The position numbers and the translations under genes were made by a program. The notes beneath the pieces were generated by a model. The model was not told where the DNA came from. It saw nothing but the letters and a program-made list of their open reading frames with translations, and did no database searches. From an uncultured Bacteroidales bacterium (GTDB lineage Bacteria; Bacteroidota; Bacteroidia; Bacteroidales; WCHB1-69), in assembly GCA_905233585.1 (NCBI GenBank), contig CAJOFD010000001.1, positions 44,117-108,116 of the forward strand: DNA of 64,000 bases, read 5' to 3'. Of this stretch, positions 17,017 to 28,299 are shown one piece after another; position 1 is the first letter of the stretch; every line of letters starts with the position of its first letter.

Positions 17017-17047
17017 TTGTAGATATTTCATTTTTTTATATCTTTGC
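17017..17047 (+). promoter_or_regulatory. Bacteroidota housekeeping promoter for amn
   Basis: TTG at 17017-17019, 19 bp spacer, TATCTTTGC at 17039-17047, ATG at 17058. Confidence 0.65.
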
Positions 17048-17057
17048 AGAAAAGAAT

Positions 17058-17837
17058 ATGTTAAAAACTAAAGACGATATTGTTAAGGATTGGCTTCCTC
17101 GTTATACAGGCTTGCCATTAGAAAAATTCGGAGAATATATTCTGCTGACCAATTTTAGGTATTATGTAGACTTGTTCGCAGGGTGGTTTCAAGTTGATAT
17201 GGTAGGAGAGGACAAAGGTATGTTGAATGCAACTGCACACAATATTACTATTATTAATTTTTCTATGGGGAGTCCAATGGCTGCAACGATTATGGATTTA
17301 TTGACAGCCATTCATCCAAAGGCAGTTTTGTTTTTGGGAAAATGTGGAGGTGTGAAACCTTATAATAATTTAGGCGATTTTATTTTGCCCATAGCAGCCA
17401 TTAGAGGTGAAGGTACCTCTAATGATTATTTTCCACCAGAAGTGCCTGCTTTGCCTGCATTCAATTTGCAAAAAACAACCTCTACTTGTATTATGGATAG
17501 AGGTTTTGATTATTGGACAGGTACCGTGTATTCTACCAATCGCCGTGTTTGGGAACATGATGACGAATTTAAAGCCTATTTGAAAAAAATACGGGTTATG
17601 GGTGTGGATATGGAAACGGCAACATTGTTTAGTGTTGGTTTTTATAATAAAATTCCTACAGGAGCTCTGCTTCTAGTTAGCGATAGACCTATGTTGGAAG
17701 ATGGAGTAAAAACAATAAAAAGCGATATTCTTGTAACAGAAAAGTTTGTGAACAATCATTTGCAAATAGGTATAAACGCACTTGAAAAATTGATGGAAGA
17801 TGATATTCTTTTAAAACATCTTAGATTCGAAATGTAA
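17058..17837 (+). CDS. amn: AMP nucleosidase
   Basis: 259 aa; NP-I family NITIINFSMGSPMAATIMDLL...VLFLGKCGG...GVDMETATLFSVGF. Confidence 0.88.
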   Translation: MLKTKDDIVKDWLPRYTGLPLEKFGEYILLTNFRYYVDLFAGWFQVDMVGEDKGMLNATAHNITIINFSMGSPMAATIMDLLTAIHPKAVLFLGKCGGVKPYNNLGDFILPIAAIRGEGTSNDYFPPEVPALPAFNLQKTTSTCIMDRGFDYWTGTVYSTNRRVWEHDDEFKAYLKKIRVMGVDMETATLFSVGFYNKIPTGALLLVSDRPMLEDGVKTIKSDILVTEKFVNNHLQIGINALEKLMEDDILLKHLRFEM

Positions 17838-17856
17838 ATAACAAAATATAAGAAAT

Positions 17857-18507
17857 ATGCATGTTGCAGTAGCAGGAAATATTGGGTCAGGCAAAACCAC
17901 ATTGACTAAAATGTTGGCCAAACAATTGGGCTGGATACCCGACTATGATAATAATGATAACAATCCATATCTAATTAGTTTTTATGAAGATATGCAACGC
18001 TGGTCTTTCAATTTGCAGATATTTTTTCTGAACAATCGATTTCGGCAGGTGGTGAATATTAAAGAATCGAAAAAAACGGTTATTCAAGATAGGACTATCT
18101 TTGAAGATGCTTATATTTTTGCACCCAATTTGCACGATATGGGATTGATGGCCACTCGTGATTTTCAAAATTATATCTCTTTGTTTGAGTTGATGAATAA
18201 ATTTATAAAACCACCAGATTTGCTTATATATCTTAAAGCATCTGTACCTACCTTGGTGGAACAAATTCAAAAAAGAGGTCGAAAATATGAAAGTACAATA
18301 CGCATTGATTATCTACAAAATTTGAATGACAGATATAATAAATGGGCAGAATCGTATCAAGATGGAAAAATATTAACGATTGATACCGATAAAATCCGTT
18401 TTGCCGACAATCCAGACGATTTTGGATATATTATAGATAAAATGAATGCAGAAGTTTTTGGTCTGTTCACCGAAACTATTAAACGTAAATCAACAAAGAA
18501 AAAATAA
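17857..18507 (+). CDS. Deoxynucleoside kinase
   Basis: P-loop MHVAVAGNIGSGKTTLTKMLA; QDRTIFEDAYIFA; LIYLKASVPTLVEQIQKRGRKYE. Confidence 0.88.
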   Translation: MHVAVAGNIGSGKTTLTKMLAKQLGWIPDYDNNDNNPYLISFYEDMQRWSFNLQIFFLNNRFRQVVNIKESKKTVIQDRTIFEDAYIFAPNLHDMGLMATRDFQNYISLFELMNKFIKPPDLLIYLKASVPTLVEQIQKRGRKYESTIRIDYLQNLNDRYNKWAESYQDGKILTIDTDKIRFADNPDDFGYIIDKMNAEVFGLFTETIKRKSTKKK

Positions 18508-18511
18508 TTTA

Positions 18512-19258
18512 ATGAATTTCATTGCTATTATACCGGCCCGTTATGCGTCTACACGTTTTCCCGGCAAACCGCTTGCTTTGATAGAGGGTAAAACGATGAT
18601 TGCTCGTGTGTATGAACAAGTATGCAAGGCTCAGTGTTTTCATCAAGTATGGATCGCTACAGATGATGAACGTATTGAAAACGAGGCAAAAAGAATAGGA
18701 GCAAATGTGCAAATGACAAGTTTTGAACATCGTTCAGGAACAGAAAGATGTGCAGAGGTGGCATGTAAAATACAATGTTCCGAAAATGATGTTGTTATAA
18801 ATATTCAAGGTGATGAACCTTTTATCAATCCTCAACAAATAATAGAATTAACTGCTTGTTTTGACAATCCTGATGTTGATATTGCAACGCTATTAAAGAA
18901 AATTACCGATGAAAAAATATTACACAATCCTAATGTAGTAAAGGTGGTAAAAGATATGCATGGAAAAGCATTGTATTTTAGTAGAAGTCCTATTCCTTTT
19001 GTGCGAAATGCCAAACCGCACATGTTGGATTTTTATCAGCATATTGGGATTTATGCTTATAAAGTTCCTGTTTTACAAAAAATTGTAAAACTACCGGCAA
19101 CTCCATTGGAACTATCGGAACAATTGGAACAACTGCGTTGGTTGGAACATGGATTTAAAATACATACCAATGTTACAGATATAGAATCTGCTGTGGGTAT
19201 TGATACTCCTGAAGATTTGGATTTAGTTGTTAGTTTATTGAAAAATAATAAATTATAA
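18512..19258 (+). CDS. kdsB: 3-deoxy-manno-octulosonate cytidylyltransferase
   Basis: IIPARYASTRFPGKPLALIEGKTMI...VINIQGDEPFI...HIGIYAYK; start set to ATG 18512. Confidence 0.95.
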   Translation: MNFIAIIPARYASTRFPGKPLALIEGKTMIARVYEQVCKAQCFHQVWIATDDERIENEAKRIGANVQMTSFEHRSGTERCAEVACKIQCSENDVVINIQGDEPFINPQQIIELTACFDNPDVDIATLLKKITDEKILHNPNVVKVVKDMHGKALYFSRSPIPFVRNAKPHMLDFYQHIGIYAYKVPVLQKIVKLPATPLELSEQLEQLRWLEHGFKIHTNVTDIESAVGIDTPEDLDLVVSLLKNNKL

Positions 19259-19262
19259 ATAA

Positions 19263-20423
19263 ATGGAGCAATATATAAAGCAGTATCTGCAAGCATATCA
19301 AGTTTTGGCTTTGGGCAAAATAGGACAATTTACTCTACAGTACAAAAGTTCTGAAATTCATCCTATTTTGCATACATTTACAGTGCCGGGTGTGTATGTT
19401 GCCTTTGTGGCTAATGCACAAATAAAAACAACAGAAGATTTTGTGGATTTTGTAGCAAAACATAAACAATGTTCTGTTCAAGATGCAAATACCGAAATAG
19501 ACAAATATGTACAAACAATCTTAGATAAATTTCACAAAGGCGAATCTTGTGCAATAGGCGCAATGGGTACTTTTATTCAAAATAGAATCGGACAGTTGGA
19601 TTTTGAGGCGTCTTTGGATTGCGATTTATCATCAGAAAGTTTTGGTTTGGAGAGTTTTGAATGGAAAAATACTTTGATAAACAAACAAACAGAAGATACT
19701 ACTCCCATTTCACAAAAACAAGCGGAATATCTCCAACAAGACACTCTACCAACGACATCTGTTACAAGTTCAGAAAAAATAAAAGAAGATGATGAATGTG
19801 TTGAAAATGAAGAAAATAATGATAATTTTAATACAACTTCAGAAATAGAGAACAAAAGTGTTAAGAAAAAACGGGGTTGTGGATTTAAAATATTGATTGC
19901 CATTTTATTTATTCTATTGTTGTTTGTTGTTTTGGGTATTGTTGGCAATTTGTTCTATCCTCAAAAAATAGGAGAATGGAGACAACAAATTGAAAACAAG
20001 TATGAACGGTATTTTGGACAACACCCAACAGATACATCTTCGGTGTTATCGGTAGATACATCGTCAGTTATTCCAATAGATGAGGTAGAACTTATAGTAG
20101 ATACTTTGTGGCAAGATAGTATTTCTTCGGAAAGTGAAGATATAAATGTCGAAAATAATTTACAAGAACAGAATAAACAACCTGTACAAACAGATGAACA
20201 AGAAATAGTTAAAGGCTTTTATGTTGTTTTGGGAAGTTTCCAAGATGAAGAAAATGCCAATAATTATTTGAAAGAAAAGCGTTCCGAATATACTAATGTG
20301 GTAAATTTGGGAAAGGGAAGAACCTCAAATTTAATATTGATAGGCATAGGACCATATTCAAAAGAAGAAGCACAACAAATGATAACCAATCAAAAAATAA
20401 AAGGTTGGTTGTTACAAAAATAA
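19263..20423 (+). CDS. HU-like N-terminal / SPOR C-terminal domain membrane protein
   Basis: N-terminal HU-related region, central TM ([21 protein letters not shown]), C-terminal [21 protein letters not shown]...[15 protein letters not shown] (SPOR). Confidence 0.75.
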   Translation: MEQYIKQYLQAYQVLALGKIGQFTLQYKSSEIHPILHTFTVPGVYVAFVANAQIKTTEDFVDFVAKHKQCSVQDANTEIDKYVQTILDKFHKGESCAIGAMGTFIQNRIGQLDFEASLDCDLSSESFGLESFEWKNTLINKQTEDTTPISQKQAEYLQQDTLPTTSVTSSEKIKEDDECVENEENNDNFNTTSEIENKSVKKKRGCGFKILIAILFILLLFVVLGIVGNLFYPQKIGEWRQQIENKYERYFGQHPTDTSSVLSVDTSSVIPIDEVELIVDTLWQDSISSESEDINVENNLQEQNKQPVQTDEQEIVKGFYVVLGSFQDEENANNYLKEKRSEYTNVVNLGKGRTSNLILIGIGPYSKEEAQQMITNQKIKGWLLQK

Positions 20424-20433
20424 AAGGATAAAA

Positions 20434-21378
20434 ATGGATAATGTAATTTTAAAAACAGATTTTAGATTTCCCAATCAAACAAGTTTTTACAAGGGAAAGG
20501 TTAGAGATGTGTATGGAATAAACAATGATTTGTTGGTGATGATTGCAACTGATAGAATTTCAGCATTTGATGTTGTTTTGCCACGTGCTATTCCGTACAA
20601 AGGTCAAGTGTTGAATCAAATTGCAGCAAAATTTTTGGATTTAACCACCGATATTTGTCCGAATTGGAAGATAGCCTCTCCCGACCCAATGGTTACTATT
20701 GGTCAAAAATGTCAGCCTTTTGCTGTAGAAATGATTGTAAGAGGCTATTTGACAGGAAGTTCATGGAGAACTTATAAACAAGGCAAACGAGAAATATGCG
20801 GAGTGCCTATTCCTGATGGTATGAGAGAACATCAAAAATTTGAAAAACCAATTATAACTCCAACAACCAAAGCAGCGGAGGGACACGATGAAGATATTTC
20901 CAAAGAAGAAATTCTGAAACAAGGCATTGTTTCTGTGGAAGATTATGCTGTTTTGGAAGATTATAGTTTGAAATTATTCCAGCGTGGTACAGAAATAGCC
21001 GCAAAAAGAGGGTTGATTTTAGTGGATACCAAATATGAATTTGGAAAAAAAGATGGTAAAATTTATTTGATAGACGAAATTCATACCCCAGATTCTTCTC
21101 GATATTTCTATGCTGACGGTTATCAACAGCGGTTTGACAACGGAGAACCTCAACGTCAATTGTCCAAAGAATTCGTTCGTGAATGGTTGATGGCTAATGG
21201 ATTTCAAGGTAGATCAGGAGAGGTGGTGCCAGAAATGACAGATGAAAAAGTATCGGAGATTTCTGATAGATACATTGAATTGTATGAAAATATAATTGGT
21301 GAAAAATTCCAAAAAGAAGACACTTCTGCCATTTTGAAAAGAGTAGAAAATAATATTATGAATTTTTTACAGAAATAA
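20434..21378 (+). CDS. purC: Phosphoribosylaminoimidazolesuccinocarboxamide synthase
   Basis: [31 protein letters not shown]...RGYLTGSSW...[13 protein letters not shown]. Confidence 0.95.
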   Translation: MDNVILKTDFRFPNQTSFYKGKVRDVYGINNDLLVMIATDRISAFDVVLPRAIPYKGQVLNQIAAKFLDLTTDICPNWKIASPDPMVTIGQKCQPFAVEMIVRGYLTGSSWRTYKQGKREICGVPIPDGMREHQKFEKPIITPTTKAAEGHDEDISKEEILKQGIVSVEDYAVLEDYSLKLFQRGTEIAAKRGLILVDTKYEFGKKDGKIYLIDEIHTPDSSRYFYADGYQQRFDNGEPQRQLSKEFVREWLMANGFQGRSGEVVPEMTDEKVSEISDRYIELYENIIGEKFQKEDTSAILKRVENNIMNFLQK

Positions 21379-21410
21379 ATAGGATAAATACATGTTAAAT
21401 AAAAAATGAT

Positions 21411-21608
21411 ATGAAGAAAAAAATATTTTATTTCCTCATTTTTATTTTGAGTGTATTGTCTATTATGTCTTGTCAAACCAAGAAAACCTATCATTCCAAA
21501 AAGGTGAAACATAAACGATGCAATACTTGTCCTCATTTTACTTATTTGTATAATAATCATACGATATTTGTTGCAGACCATGAGTTTGGTAATACAAAAG
21601 GAGTGTAA
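21411..21608 (+). CDS. Small putative lipoprotein
   Basis: 65 aa; signal MKKKIFYFLIFILSVLSIMSC with lipobox-like MSC, short basic Cys-containing tail. Confidence 0.6.
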   Translation: MKKKIFYFLIFILSVLSIMSCQTKKTYHSKKVKHKRCNTCPHFTYLYNNHTIFVADHEFGNTKGV

Positions 21609-21683
21609 ATAGACAATTTTTGCATAAAATAAAAAAGGGTGAACATACAAAATGTCCGCCCCTTTTTTTGTTGTATGTTTATG

Positions 21684-23366
21684 TTATTTACCTTTTGCCC
21701 AAGAATCTTTCAGAGCTACCGTTCTGTTAAATACCAATTTGTCTGTGGTGGAATCTTTGTCTATACAAAAATATCCAATGCGTTCAAATTGATATTTAGT
21801 TAAAGGTTTTGTATCCAAGAAATTAGGCTCAATATAGGCAGTTTGTATTTTTAGAGAATCAGGATTGAGATTTTCTAAAAAAGTATGTCCTTCTTCTACA
21901 TTGTCAGGGTCAGGTACGGCAAACAAACGGTCAAACAATCGTACCTCTGCTTCTTTGCAATGAGCAGCCGATACCCAATGTATGGTGCCTTTTACTTTTC
22001 TATTGCTTTCTGCCATACCGCTTTTGGTTTCTGGTAGATATTGACAATGGATAGCGGTGATATTGCCTTGTTCATCTTTATCTACACTTGTACATTGTAC
22101 GATATAAGCATATTTTAATCTCACTTCCTTGCCGATGGTCATACGAAAGAAATTTTTGGGAGGATTTTCCATGAAATCAGCCCTTTCTATCCATAGTTCT
22201 TTGCCAAAAGGCACCTTTCGTGTTCCTGCAGATATGTCTTCTGGATTGTTTACAGCGTCCATCATTTCAGTTTGATTGTCAGGATAATTATCTATAATTA
22301 ACTTCACCGGATCTAAAACTGCCATGGTACGCAATGCACGTTTGTTAAGGTCTTCTCTAACACAAAATTCCAACAAGGATATATCTATTACATTTTCACG
22401 TTTGGCAACACCGATAGTTTCTGCAAAGTTGCGAATTGATTCAGGTGTATAACCGCGTCTTCTTAATCCACAAATAGTTGGCATTCTGGGATCATCCCAA
22501 CCTGAAACGTAATTTTCTTTTACCAATTGCAACAATTTTCTTTTGCTCATAACTGTATAATTGATATTCAGACGGGCAAATTCTATTTGTTGGGGGTGGT
22601 GTATATGCAATGCCTCGCAAAACCAATCATATAAAGGACGATGTACTTCGAATTCTAAAGTGCATATAGAGTGAGTGATACCTTCAATAGAATCACTTTG
22701 TCCATGTGCATAGTCATACATAGGATAAATGCACCATTTGTTTCCTGTACGATGATGATGGGCATGTAATATTCTATACATAATAGGGTCTCTCATGTGC
22801 ATATTGGGAGAAGCCATATCTATTTTTGCCCGTAAAACACATTGCCCATCTGCAAATTCACCTGCTTTCATTTTGCGGAAAAGGGTTAAATTTTCTTCAA
22901 CACTTCTATTTCTGTATGGACTTTCTATACCTGGGGACGTTGGTACACCTCTGTTTTTACTGATTTCTTCTTGTGAGGAATCGTCAACGTATGCTTTACC
23001 TTCTTTTATCAGTTGTTCTGCCCATAGATATAATTGGTCAAAATAGTCAGAGGCATAGTATTCTCCTGCCCAATCAAAACCAAGCCATTTTACATCTTCT
23101 TTGATAGAATCAACATATTCAACATCTTCTTTTACAGGATTGGTATCGTCAAAACGAATATTGGTTTTGCCATGGTATTTTTTTGCAATACCAAAATTTA
23201 AGCATATCGATTTGGCGTGTCCTATATGTAAATATCCATTCGGTTCAGGTGGAAAACGGGTATAGACGATGCCATTGTTTTTCCCTAATTTTAAATCTTC
23301 TTCAATTTTTGCCTCGATGAAATTCAACAAGGGCTTTTCTTCTAATTGTTCTTTCTTTGTTTCCAT
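21684..23366 (-). CDS. glnS: Glutaminyl-tRNA synthetase
   Basis: [38 protein letters not shown]. Confidence 0.95.
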   Translation of the reverse strand: METKKEQLEEKPLLNFIEAKIEEDLKLGKNNGIVYTRFPPEPNGYLHIGHAKSICLNFGIAKKYHGKTNIRFDDTNPVKEDVEYVDSIKEDVKWLGFDWAGEYYASDYFDQLYLWAEQLIKEGKAYVDDSSQEEISKNRGVPTSPGIESPYRNRSVEENLTLFRKMKAGEFADGQCVLRAKIDMASPNMHMRDPIMYRILHAHHHRTGNKWCIYPMYDYAHGQSDSIEGITHSICTLEFEVHRPLYDWFCEALHIHHPQQIEFARLNINYTVMSKRKLLQLVKENYVSGWDDPRMPTICGLRRRGYTPESIRNFAETIGVAKRENVIDISLLEFCVREDLNKRALRTMAVLDPVKLIIDNYPDNQTEMMDAVNNPEDISAGTRKVPFGKELWIERADFMENPPKNFFRMTIGKEVRLKYAYIVQCTSVDKDEQGNITAIHCQYLPETKSGMAESNRKVKGTIHWVSAAHCKEAEVRLFDRLFAVPDPDNVEEGHTFLENLNPDSLKIQTAYIEPNFLDTKPLTKYQFERIGYFCIDKDSTTDKLVFNRTVALKDSWAKGK

Positions 23367-23471
23367 ATAATTTACAATGCTTACATTGAAATTTTATTAT
23401 TATATCAATATATAAAAAGATTGGCAAAGATATAATTTTTTCAGAAAAAATAAAAAAAATATTTCTATTTT

Positions 23472-24233
23472 TTATATATGCAATGTCAATCCGTCATACG
23501 CCAAATGGCAATTGTGTGGTAAAGTTGGTTCCACATCTTTGTATAATCCCATATAATGACTTATATGCGTGAAATAAGTCAGTTGGGGTTTAACATAATC
23601 TACTACTTCTAAGGCTTCTTTTAAATTAAAATGAGAATAATGTTTTTCTATACGCAAAGCATTTAATATCAATAAATCCAATCCTTTAAGTTTGTCCAAC
23701 TCGGCTTCTGCAATATAACTTGCATCGGTTATATAAGCAAAATTATCTATTCTATAACCGAATATTGGTAGTTTGAGATGTAATAATTGTATGGGAAGAA
23801 TAGTTATTCCGTTGGTTATAAATATTTTATTTTCAATAGATTGTAGTTGTATTTTGGGCGAACCGGGATATGGGTCATCTTCAAAAGCGTAGGAAAATTC
23901 TAATTTTAAACTTTCACATGTTTGTTTGTTTGCAAAAACATTAATGCTTTGTTTTTGTAAAAAATTAAAAGCCCGGATATCATCTAATCCGCCAGTGTGG
24001 TCCTTGTGAATATGCGTTAGGAGAATAAAATCCAAATGTGTGGTTTGGCTTCTTAACATTTGATAGCGAAAATCAGGTCCCGTGTCTATAACAAATTGTT
24101 TTCCTTTATGAGCCACTAAGACAGACGAGCGTAGTCTATGGTCATGCCAATCTTTCGATTGGCACACTTTGCATTGACAGCCTATAATTGGTACGCCTTG
24201 AGATGTTCCGCTACCTAAAATTTTTATTTCCAA
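23472..24233 (-). CDS. MBL-fold metallohydrolase (PhnP-like)
   Basis: GSGTSQGVPIIGCQCKVC; LTHIHKDHTGGLDDIRAF; TYFTHISHYMG. Confidence 0.85.
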   Translation of the reverse strand: MEIKILGSGTSQGVPIIGCQCKVCQSKDWHDHRLRSSVLVAHKGKQFVIDTGPDFRYQMLRSQTTHLDFILLTHIHKDHTGGLDDIRAFNFLQKQSINVFANKQTCESLKLEFSYAFEDDPYPGSPKIQLQSIENKIFITNGITILPIQLLHLKLPIFGYRIDNFAYITDASYIAEAELDKLKGLDLLILNALRIEKHYSHFNLKEALEVVDYVKPQLTYFTHISHYMGLYKDVEPTLPHNCHLAYDGLTLHI

Positions 24234-24292
24234 ATCTTTAATATATTAAATATCTAAAAATTAAGTAAAAGATAAATTATTAGAATTAAAAA

Positions 24293-24313
24293 AAACGGAC
24301 ATTTTGTCCGTTT
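24293..24313 (-). terminator. Rho-independent terminator for the minus-strand transcript
   Basis: AAACGGACA/TGTCCGTTT with TTT loop; A-run immediately left (T-run on minus). Confidence 0.7.
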
Positions 24314-24340
24314 CTAATACATAATAATACAAAAACAATT

Positions 24341-25222
24341 TTATTTGTCTTCAGTTGATTCTTCTGACATTTTCACAATTCTGTCATCAACAAGAATTCT
24401 ACCGCAAAATTCACAGATGATTATTTTTTTATGCATTTGAATGTCCAATTGTCTTTGGGGGGAAATTTTGCTGAAACAACCTCCACAAGCATTTCTTTCT
24501 ATTTTCACGGTAGCCAAACCGTTTCTCATGCTGTTTCTGATACGATTGAATGCTTTTAACAAACGGGGCTCTAATTCGTTGGATTGTTTTTCTGCAATTG
24601 CTAATAATTGTTTTTCGTCTTTTTCAGTTTCAGCGATAATGGCTTGTAGTTCGCCGCTTTTCACCTTTAATTCTTCTTGTCTTTCGGACAATTCTTTTTT
24701 TACGTCTTCTATTTCATTTTGTTTGTTTTCTAATGTAGCATTATTTTCATTGATTTTTCTTTCATTGACTTTTATTTGTAAATCTTCGTATTCAATTTCT
24801 TTGCAAAGAGCCTCATATTCTCTGTTATTTCTAACATTATCAAGTTGTTCTTTGTATTTTGCAATCAAATTTTGAGATTCTTTGGAATCTTCTTTCAGTT
24901 GGGCGATGGTGGCTTCTGTTTCTTTTACAATTTCAGCAAAATTGCTTAATCTTGTTTGTAAGCCTTGACAAATATCTTCCAAATCACTTACTTCAAGAGG
25001 CAATTCACCTCTCACTACTCTTACTTTGTCAATTTTAGAATAGGTAGTTTGCAATTTATACAAAGCAATCAAATCATTTTCGATATTTTTATCAACACCA
25101 ATTTCTGCCTCTGCATTGTTTTGTTGTGCTATTGTTTCAGGGTTTGCCGATACTTGTTTTTTCTTTGTTTCTTTTATTGTACTTTCGGCGGTTTCTTTTG
25201 TACTTTTCTTAGCTGTTGCCAT
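24341..25222 (-). CDS. Coiled-coil C4-type zinc ribbon protein
   Basis: Long coiled coil then CGGCFSKISPQRQLDIQMHKKIIICEFCGRILV. Confidence 0.85.
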   Translation of the reverse strand: MATAKKSTKETAESTIKETKKKQVSANPETIAQQNNAEAEIGVDKNIENDLIALYKLQTTYSKIDKVRVVRGELPLEVSDLEDICQGLQTRLSNFAEIVKETEATIAQLKEDSKESQNLIAKYKEQLDNVRNNREYEALCKEIEYEDLQIKVNERKINENNATLENKQNEIEDVKKELSERQEELKVKSGELQAIIAETEKDEKQLLAIAEKQSNELEPRLLKAFNRIRNSMRNGLATVKIERNACGGCFSKISPQRQLDIQMHKKIIICEFCGRILVDDRIVKMSEESTEDK

Positions 25223-25245
25223 ATCTAATTATTATGTTTATGCTC

Positions 25246-26340
25246 TTAAAAATATTTAACAGGATTTTCTTCCAATACTGAAATTGCAAAATTACTAAAA
25301 TTTTCGATAAGTTTTGCAAAAATCAATTTTTTTGTTGCAATTTCGCTTTCATAATGTCCAATATCCACTAAAATGAGTTGATTTTGAGTGTCTATGAAAT
25401 GGTTGTGTTTAAATTCTGCACTAATGAAAATGTCGGCATGTTTACTTATGGCGGTTGGTATCAAAAACGAACCACTGCCTCCACAAATAGCAATTTTTTT
25501 TATTTTTTTAGATGGACAGTTACTGCATTTTACAACAGGAAGTGATAGTTGTTGTTTTAAAAACAGAATAAATTGTTCTAAATCCATACTTTCTTGCAAA
25601 GTACCTATCATGCCGGCACCTATATATGGATTGGTGTTCGCTAAATTGATAATATCAAAAGCAACTTCTTCGTACGGATGTACTTTTTGCAAGGTTTGTA
25701 TCATTGTGCTTTGCAAAAATGCCGGAAAAACTATCTCAATTTTCATTTCTTCTTCATGGTGAAGTTCTCCAATTTGTCCGACAAATGGTTGAGCATTGAC
25801 TTCGGCTTTAAAAGTGCCAAATCCCGTTTGATTGAAACTGCAAGAGTTGTAATTGCCAATGTTGCCACCGCCAACTTCAAACAAGGCTTGTCTGATAATA
25901 TCAGCATAGCGAGTAGGAGCAAATGTTATCAGTTTTTTCAATTGTTGTTCTTTAAGAGACAATATTTCTATATGCTGTAGTTGCAAGGCAGAAGCAAAAG
26001 CGTGATTGACACCACTAAAAATATTGTCCAAATTGGTATGCATAGCATAAATACAAATATCATGTTTAATGGCTTCCATTATAATTTTTTCAGCATTGTT
26101 TTTGCCGTTTAGTTTTTTTATGGGATTGAAAATCAGTGGGTGGTGACTGATGATTAGGTTCGCATTATTATCAATGGCTTCTTGAAATACTTTTGGAGTA
26201 AGGTCCAAACATATCAATCCTCCCAATAGTTCTTGATTGGCATTGCCAACAATTAAACCTGCATTGTCATACGATTCTTGGTAAGCAGGATTGCTCCAGG
26301 CTTCTAATATTTTGATGACATCATTTATCGTATTTTTCAT
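25246..26340 (-). CDS. Nif3-like dinuclear metal centre protein (YbgI/YqfO family)
   Basis: SYDNAGLIVGN...LIISHHPLIFNPIKKL...YAMHTNLD...CGGSGS...GHYESE. Confidence 0.9.
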   Translation of the reverse strand: MKNTINDVIKILEAWSNPAYQESYDNAGLIVGNANQELLGGLICLDLTPKVFQEAIDNNANLIISHHPLIFNPIKKLNGKNNAEKIIMEAIKHDICIYAMHTNLDNIFSGVNHAFASALQLQHIEILSLKEQQLKKLITFAPTRYADIIRQALFEVGGGNIGNYNSCSFNQTGFGTFKAEVNAQPFVGQIGELHHEEEMKIEIVFPAFLQSTMIQTLQKVHPYEEVAFDIINLANTNPYIGAGMIGTLQESMDLEQFILFLKQQLSLPVVKCSNCPSKKIKKIAICGGSGSFLIPTAISKHADIFISAEFKHNHFIDTQNQLILVDIGHYESEIATKKLIFAKLIENFSNFAISVLEENPVKYF

Positions 26341-26455
26341 TTGAAAATAATAATAGAAATTTTTGTCAAAATTACAAAAAAAAATGCTACTTTAGCAAAA
26401 AAATTTTTTTTTATAAGATATAAAAAACATATTTGATTATCAAATATTTAGAAAC

Positions 26456-27499
26456 GTGGTAAAGTTGTTACTTTTTCCAATTTCTGCTCTTTGGGCGTTG
26501 ATCATGAAATTCAGAAGGTATTTTTTCAACCTAAAAGGCAGAACTTCCTATAAAAAACCTATTATAGGAGTGGGAAATTTGTGTGTAGGCGGTTCAGGTA
26601 AAACACCTCATGTTGAATATTTGATTCGTTTATTGTCAAAAGATAATAATATTACTACATTGTCAAGAGGTTATGGTAGATTAACGAAGGGATTCTTCTT
26701 CGCTGACAGCAAATCAACGGTATATCAAGTTGGAGATGAACCTCTATCTTATTATAAAAAATATCCTTCGATTTCCGTTGCGGTTTGCGAAGATAGAGTT
26801 TTGGGTATCAATACTATTTTGCAAAAAATTCCCGATACGGATGTTATTATTTTAGATGATGCTTATCAGCATTTAAGCATAAAAGCAGGTTTGAATATCT
26901 TATTAACGGATTATTATCATATTTATCCTAAAGATTATGTGATTCCAATGGGAAAATTGAGAGAACCAATATCGGCTGCAAAAGAAGCGGATATTATCAT
27001 TGTAACCAAATGTCCCAAAGTATTGTTGCCGATAGAGGAACAATTTATAAGAGAGAAAATTCAGCCTCTACCTTATCAAAAACTATATTTTTCGTATATA
27101 GAATTCGGACAATTACAACCCTTGACAAAGCCTGCTATGCAAATGAATGTTGCGGCTATACGCAGTGTCGTTTCTATTACGGGGATAGCCAATCCATATC
27201 CGTTTTTAGAATATATCCGTGAACGATATTCGGAATGCCAGGAACTTACTTTTCCTGACCATCATCGGTTTTCGCGTGCTGATTTGGAAAAAACGAAACT
27301 ATATTTCCATCGTTCTTTGTCTCGCCAAGTGGCTATTTTGACAACAGAAAAAGACGCTGTGAGATTAAAAGCCGATTATTTAGATGATATTGTCAGTCAA
27401 TTGCCTATATTTTACTTGCCGATAGAAGTGAAATTTCATGCAAGATTTAAACAGGATTTTGAGAATCAAATTATTGACTATGTTACAAAAAATAAATGA
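26456..27499 (+). CDS. lpxK: Tetraacyldisaccharide 4'-kinase
   Basis: PIIGVGNLCVGGSGKTPHVEYLI...LSRGYGR...VGDEP...IILDDAYQH; GTG start. Confidence 0.93.
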   Translation: MVKLLLFPISALWALIMKFRRYFFNLKGRTSYKKPIIGVGNLCVGGSGKTPHVEYLIRLLSKDNNITTLSRGYGRLTKGFFFADSKSTVYQVGDEPLSYYKKYPSISVAVCEDRVLGINTILQKIPDTDVIILDDAYQHLSIKAGLNILLTDYYHIYPKDYVIPMGKLREPISAAKEADIIIVTKCPKVLLPIEEQFIREKIQPLPYQKLYFSYIEFGQLQPLTKPAMQMNVAAIRSVVSITGIANPYPFLEYIRERYSECQELTFPDHHRFSRADLEKTKLYFHRSLSRQVAILTTEKDAVRLKADYLDDIVSQLPIFYLPIEVKFHARFKQDFENQIIDYVTKNK

Positions 27500-28292
27500 A
27501 ACAGCGAGATTTTTGATTGAAAAATATGGCAATAAGGCAAAAATTGCTATTGTTTTGGGTTCTGGTTTGAATGATTTATGTCAGGATATTGAAATAAAGC
27601 AGGCTATTTCGTATGCAGGTATTCCCAATTTTCCCCTTTCTACCGTAGTCGGACATGAAGGCAATTTGTTGTTTGGCAAACTCAATGGTGTTGATATCGT
27701 TGTCATGCAAGGACGGTTTCATTATTACGAAGGGTATGATATGAAACAGATAACGTTTCCCATACGTGTTTTGAAGGCTATGGGTATAGAAACGCTGATA
27801 TTGTCAAATGCATCTGGCGGAGTGAATCCCAATTTTCATATCGGTGATATTATGATGATTACAGATCATATCAATCTGTTCCCAGAACATCCATTAAGAG
27901 GAAAAAATGAAGATATGCTTGGAGATAGATTCCCTGATATGAGTGAGGCTTATAGTAAAATTTTGTTGCAAAAAGCAGAGCAAATTGCTCAAAAACATGC
28001 TATTCCATATCAAAAAGGGGTATATGTCGGTACGCAGGGACCTACTTTTGAAACACCTGCGGAATACAAAATGTTTCGCATATTAGGAGGCGATTGTGTA
28101 GGTATGTCCACCGTGCCAGAGGCTATTGTTGCTCATCATGCAAAAATGAATTGTATTGCTTTTTCCATTATTACAGATTTAGGTGTAGAAGGTATGGTTG
28201 AAAAGGTGTCTCATGAAGAGGTATTAAATGCAGCCATCGTTGCCGAACCTAAGCTACGATTGATAGTCAAAGAATTAGTAAAAGTTATTTAA
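27480..28292 (+). CDS. Purine nucleoside phosphorylase (inosine/guanosine type)
   Basis: VLGSGLNDL...PNFPLSTVVGHEGNLLFG...MQGRFHYYEGY...LSNASGGVN...GPTFETPAEY...GMSTVPEAIVA; start set to ATG 27480. Confidence 0.92.
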   Translation: MLQKINETARFLIEKYGNKAKIAIVLGSGLNDLCQDIEIKQAISYAGIPNFPLSTVVGHEGNLLFGKLNGVDIVVMQGRFHYYEGYDMKQITFPIRVLKAMGIETLILSNASGGVNPNFHIGDIMMITDHINLFPEHPLRGKNEDMLGDRFPDMSEAYSKILLQKAEQIAQKHAIPYQKGVYVGTQGPTFETPAEYKMFRILGGDCVGMSTVPEAIVAHHAKMNCIAFSIITDLGVEGMVEKVSHEEVLNAAIVAEPKLRLIVKELVKVI

Positions 28293-28299
28293 AAACAAT

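Noticed and set aside
24441-24875. 144-aa plus-strand Ser/Phe-rich ORF
   Set aside because: Complement of the coiled-coil zinc ribbon gene; composition reflects antisense of Lys/Glu codons.
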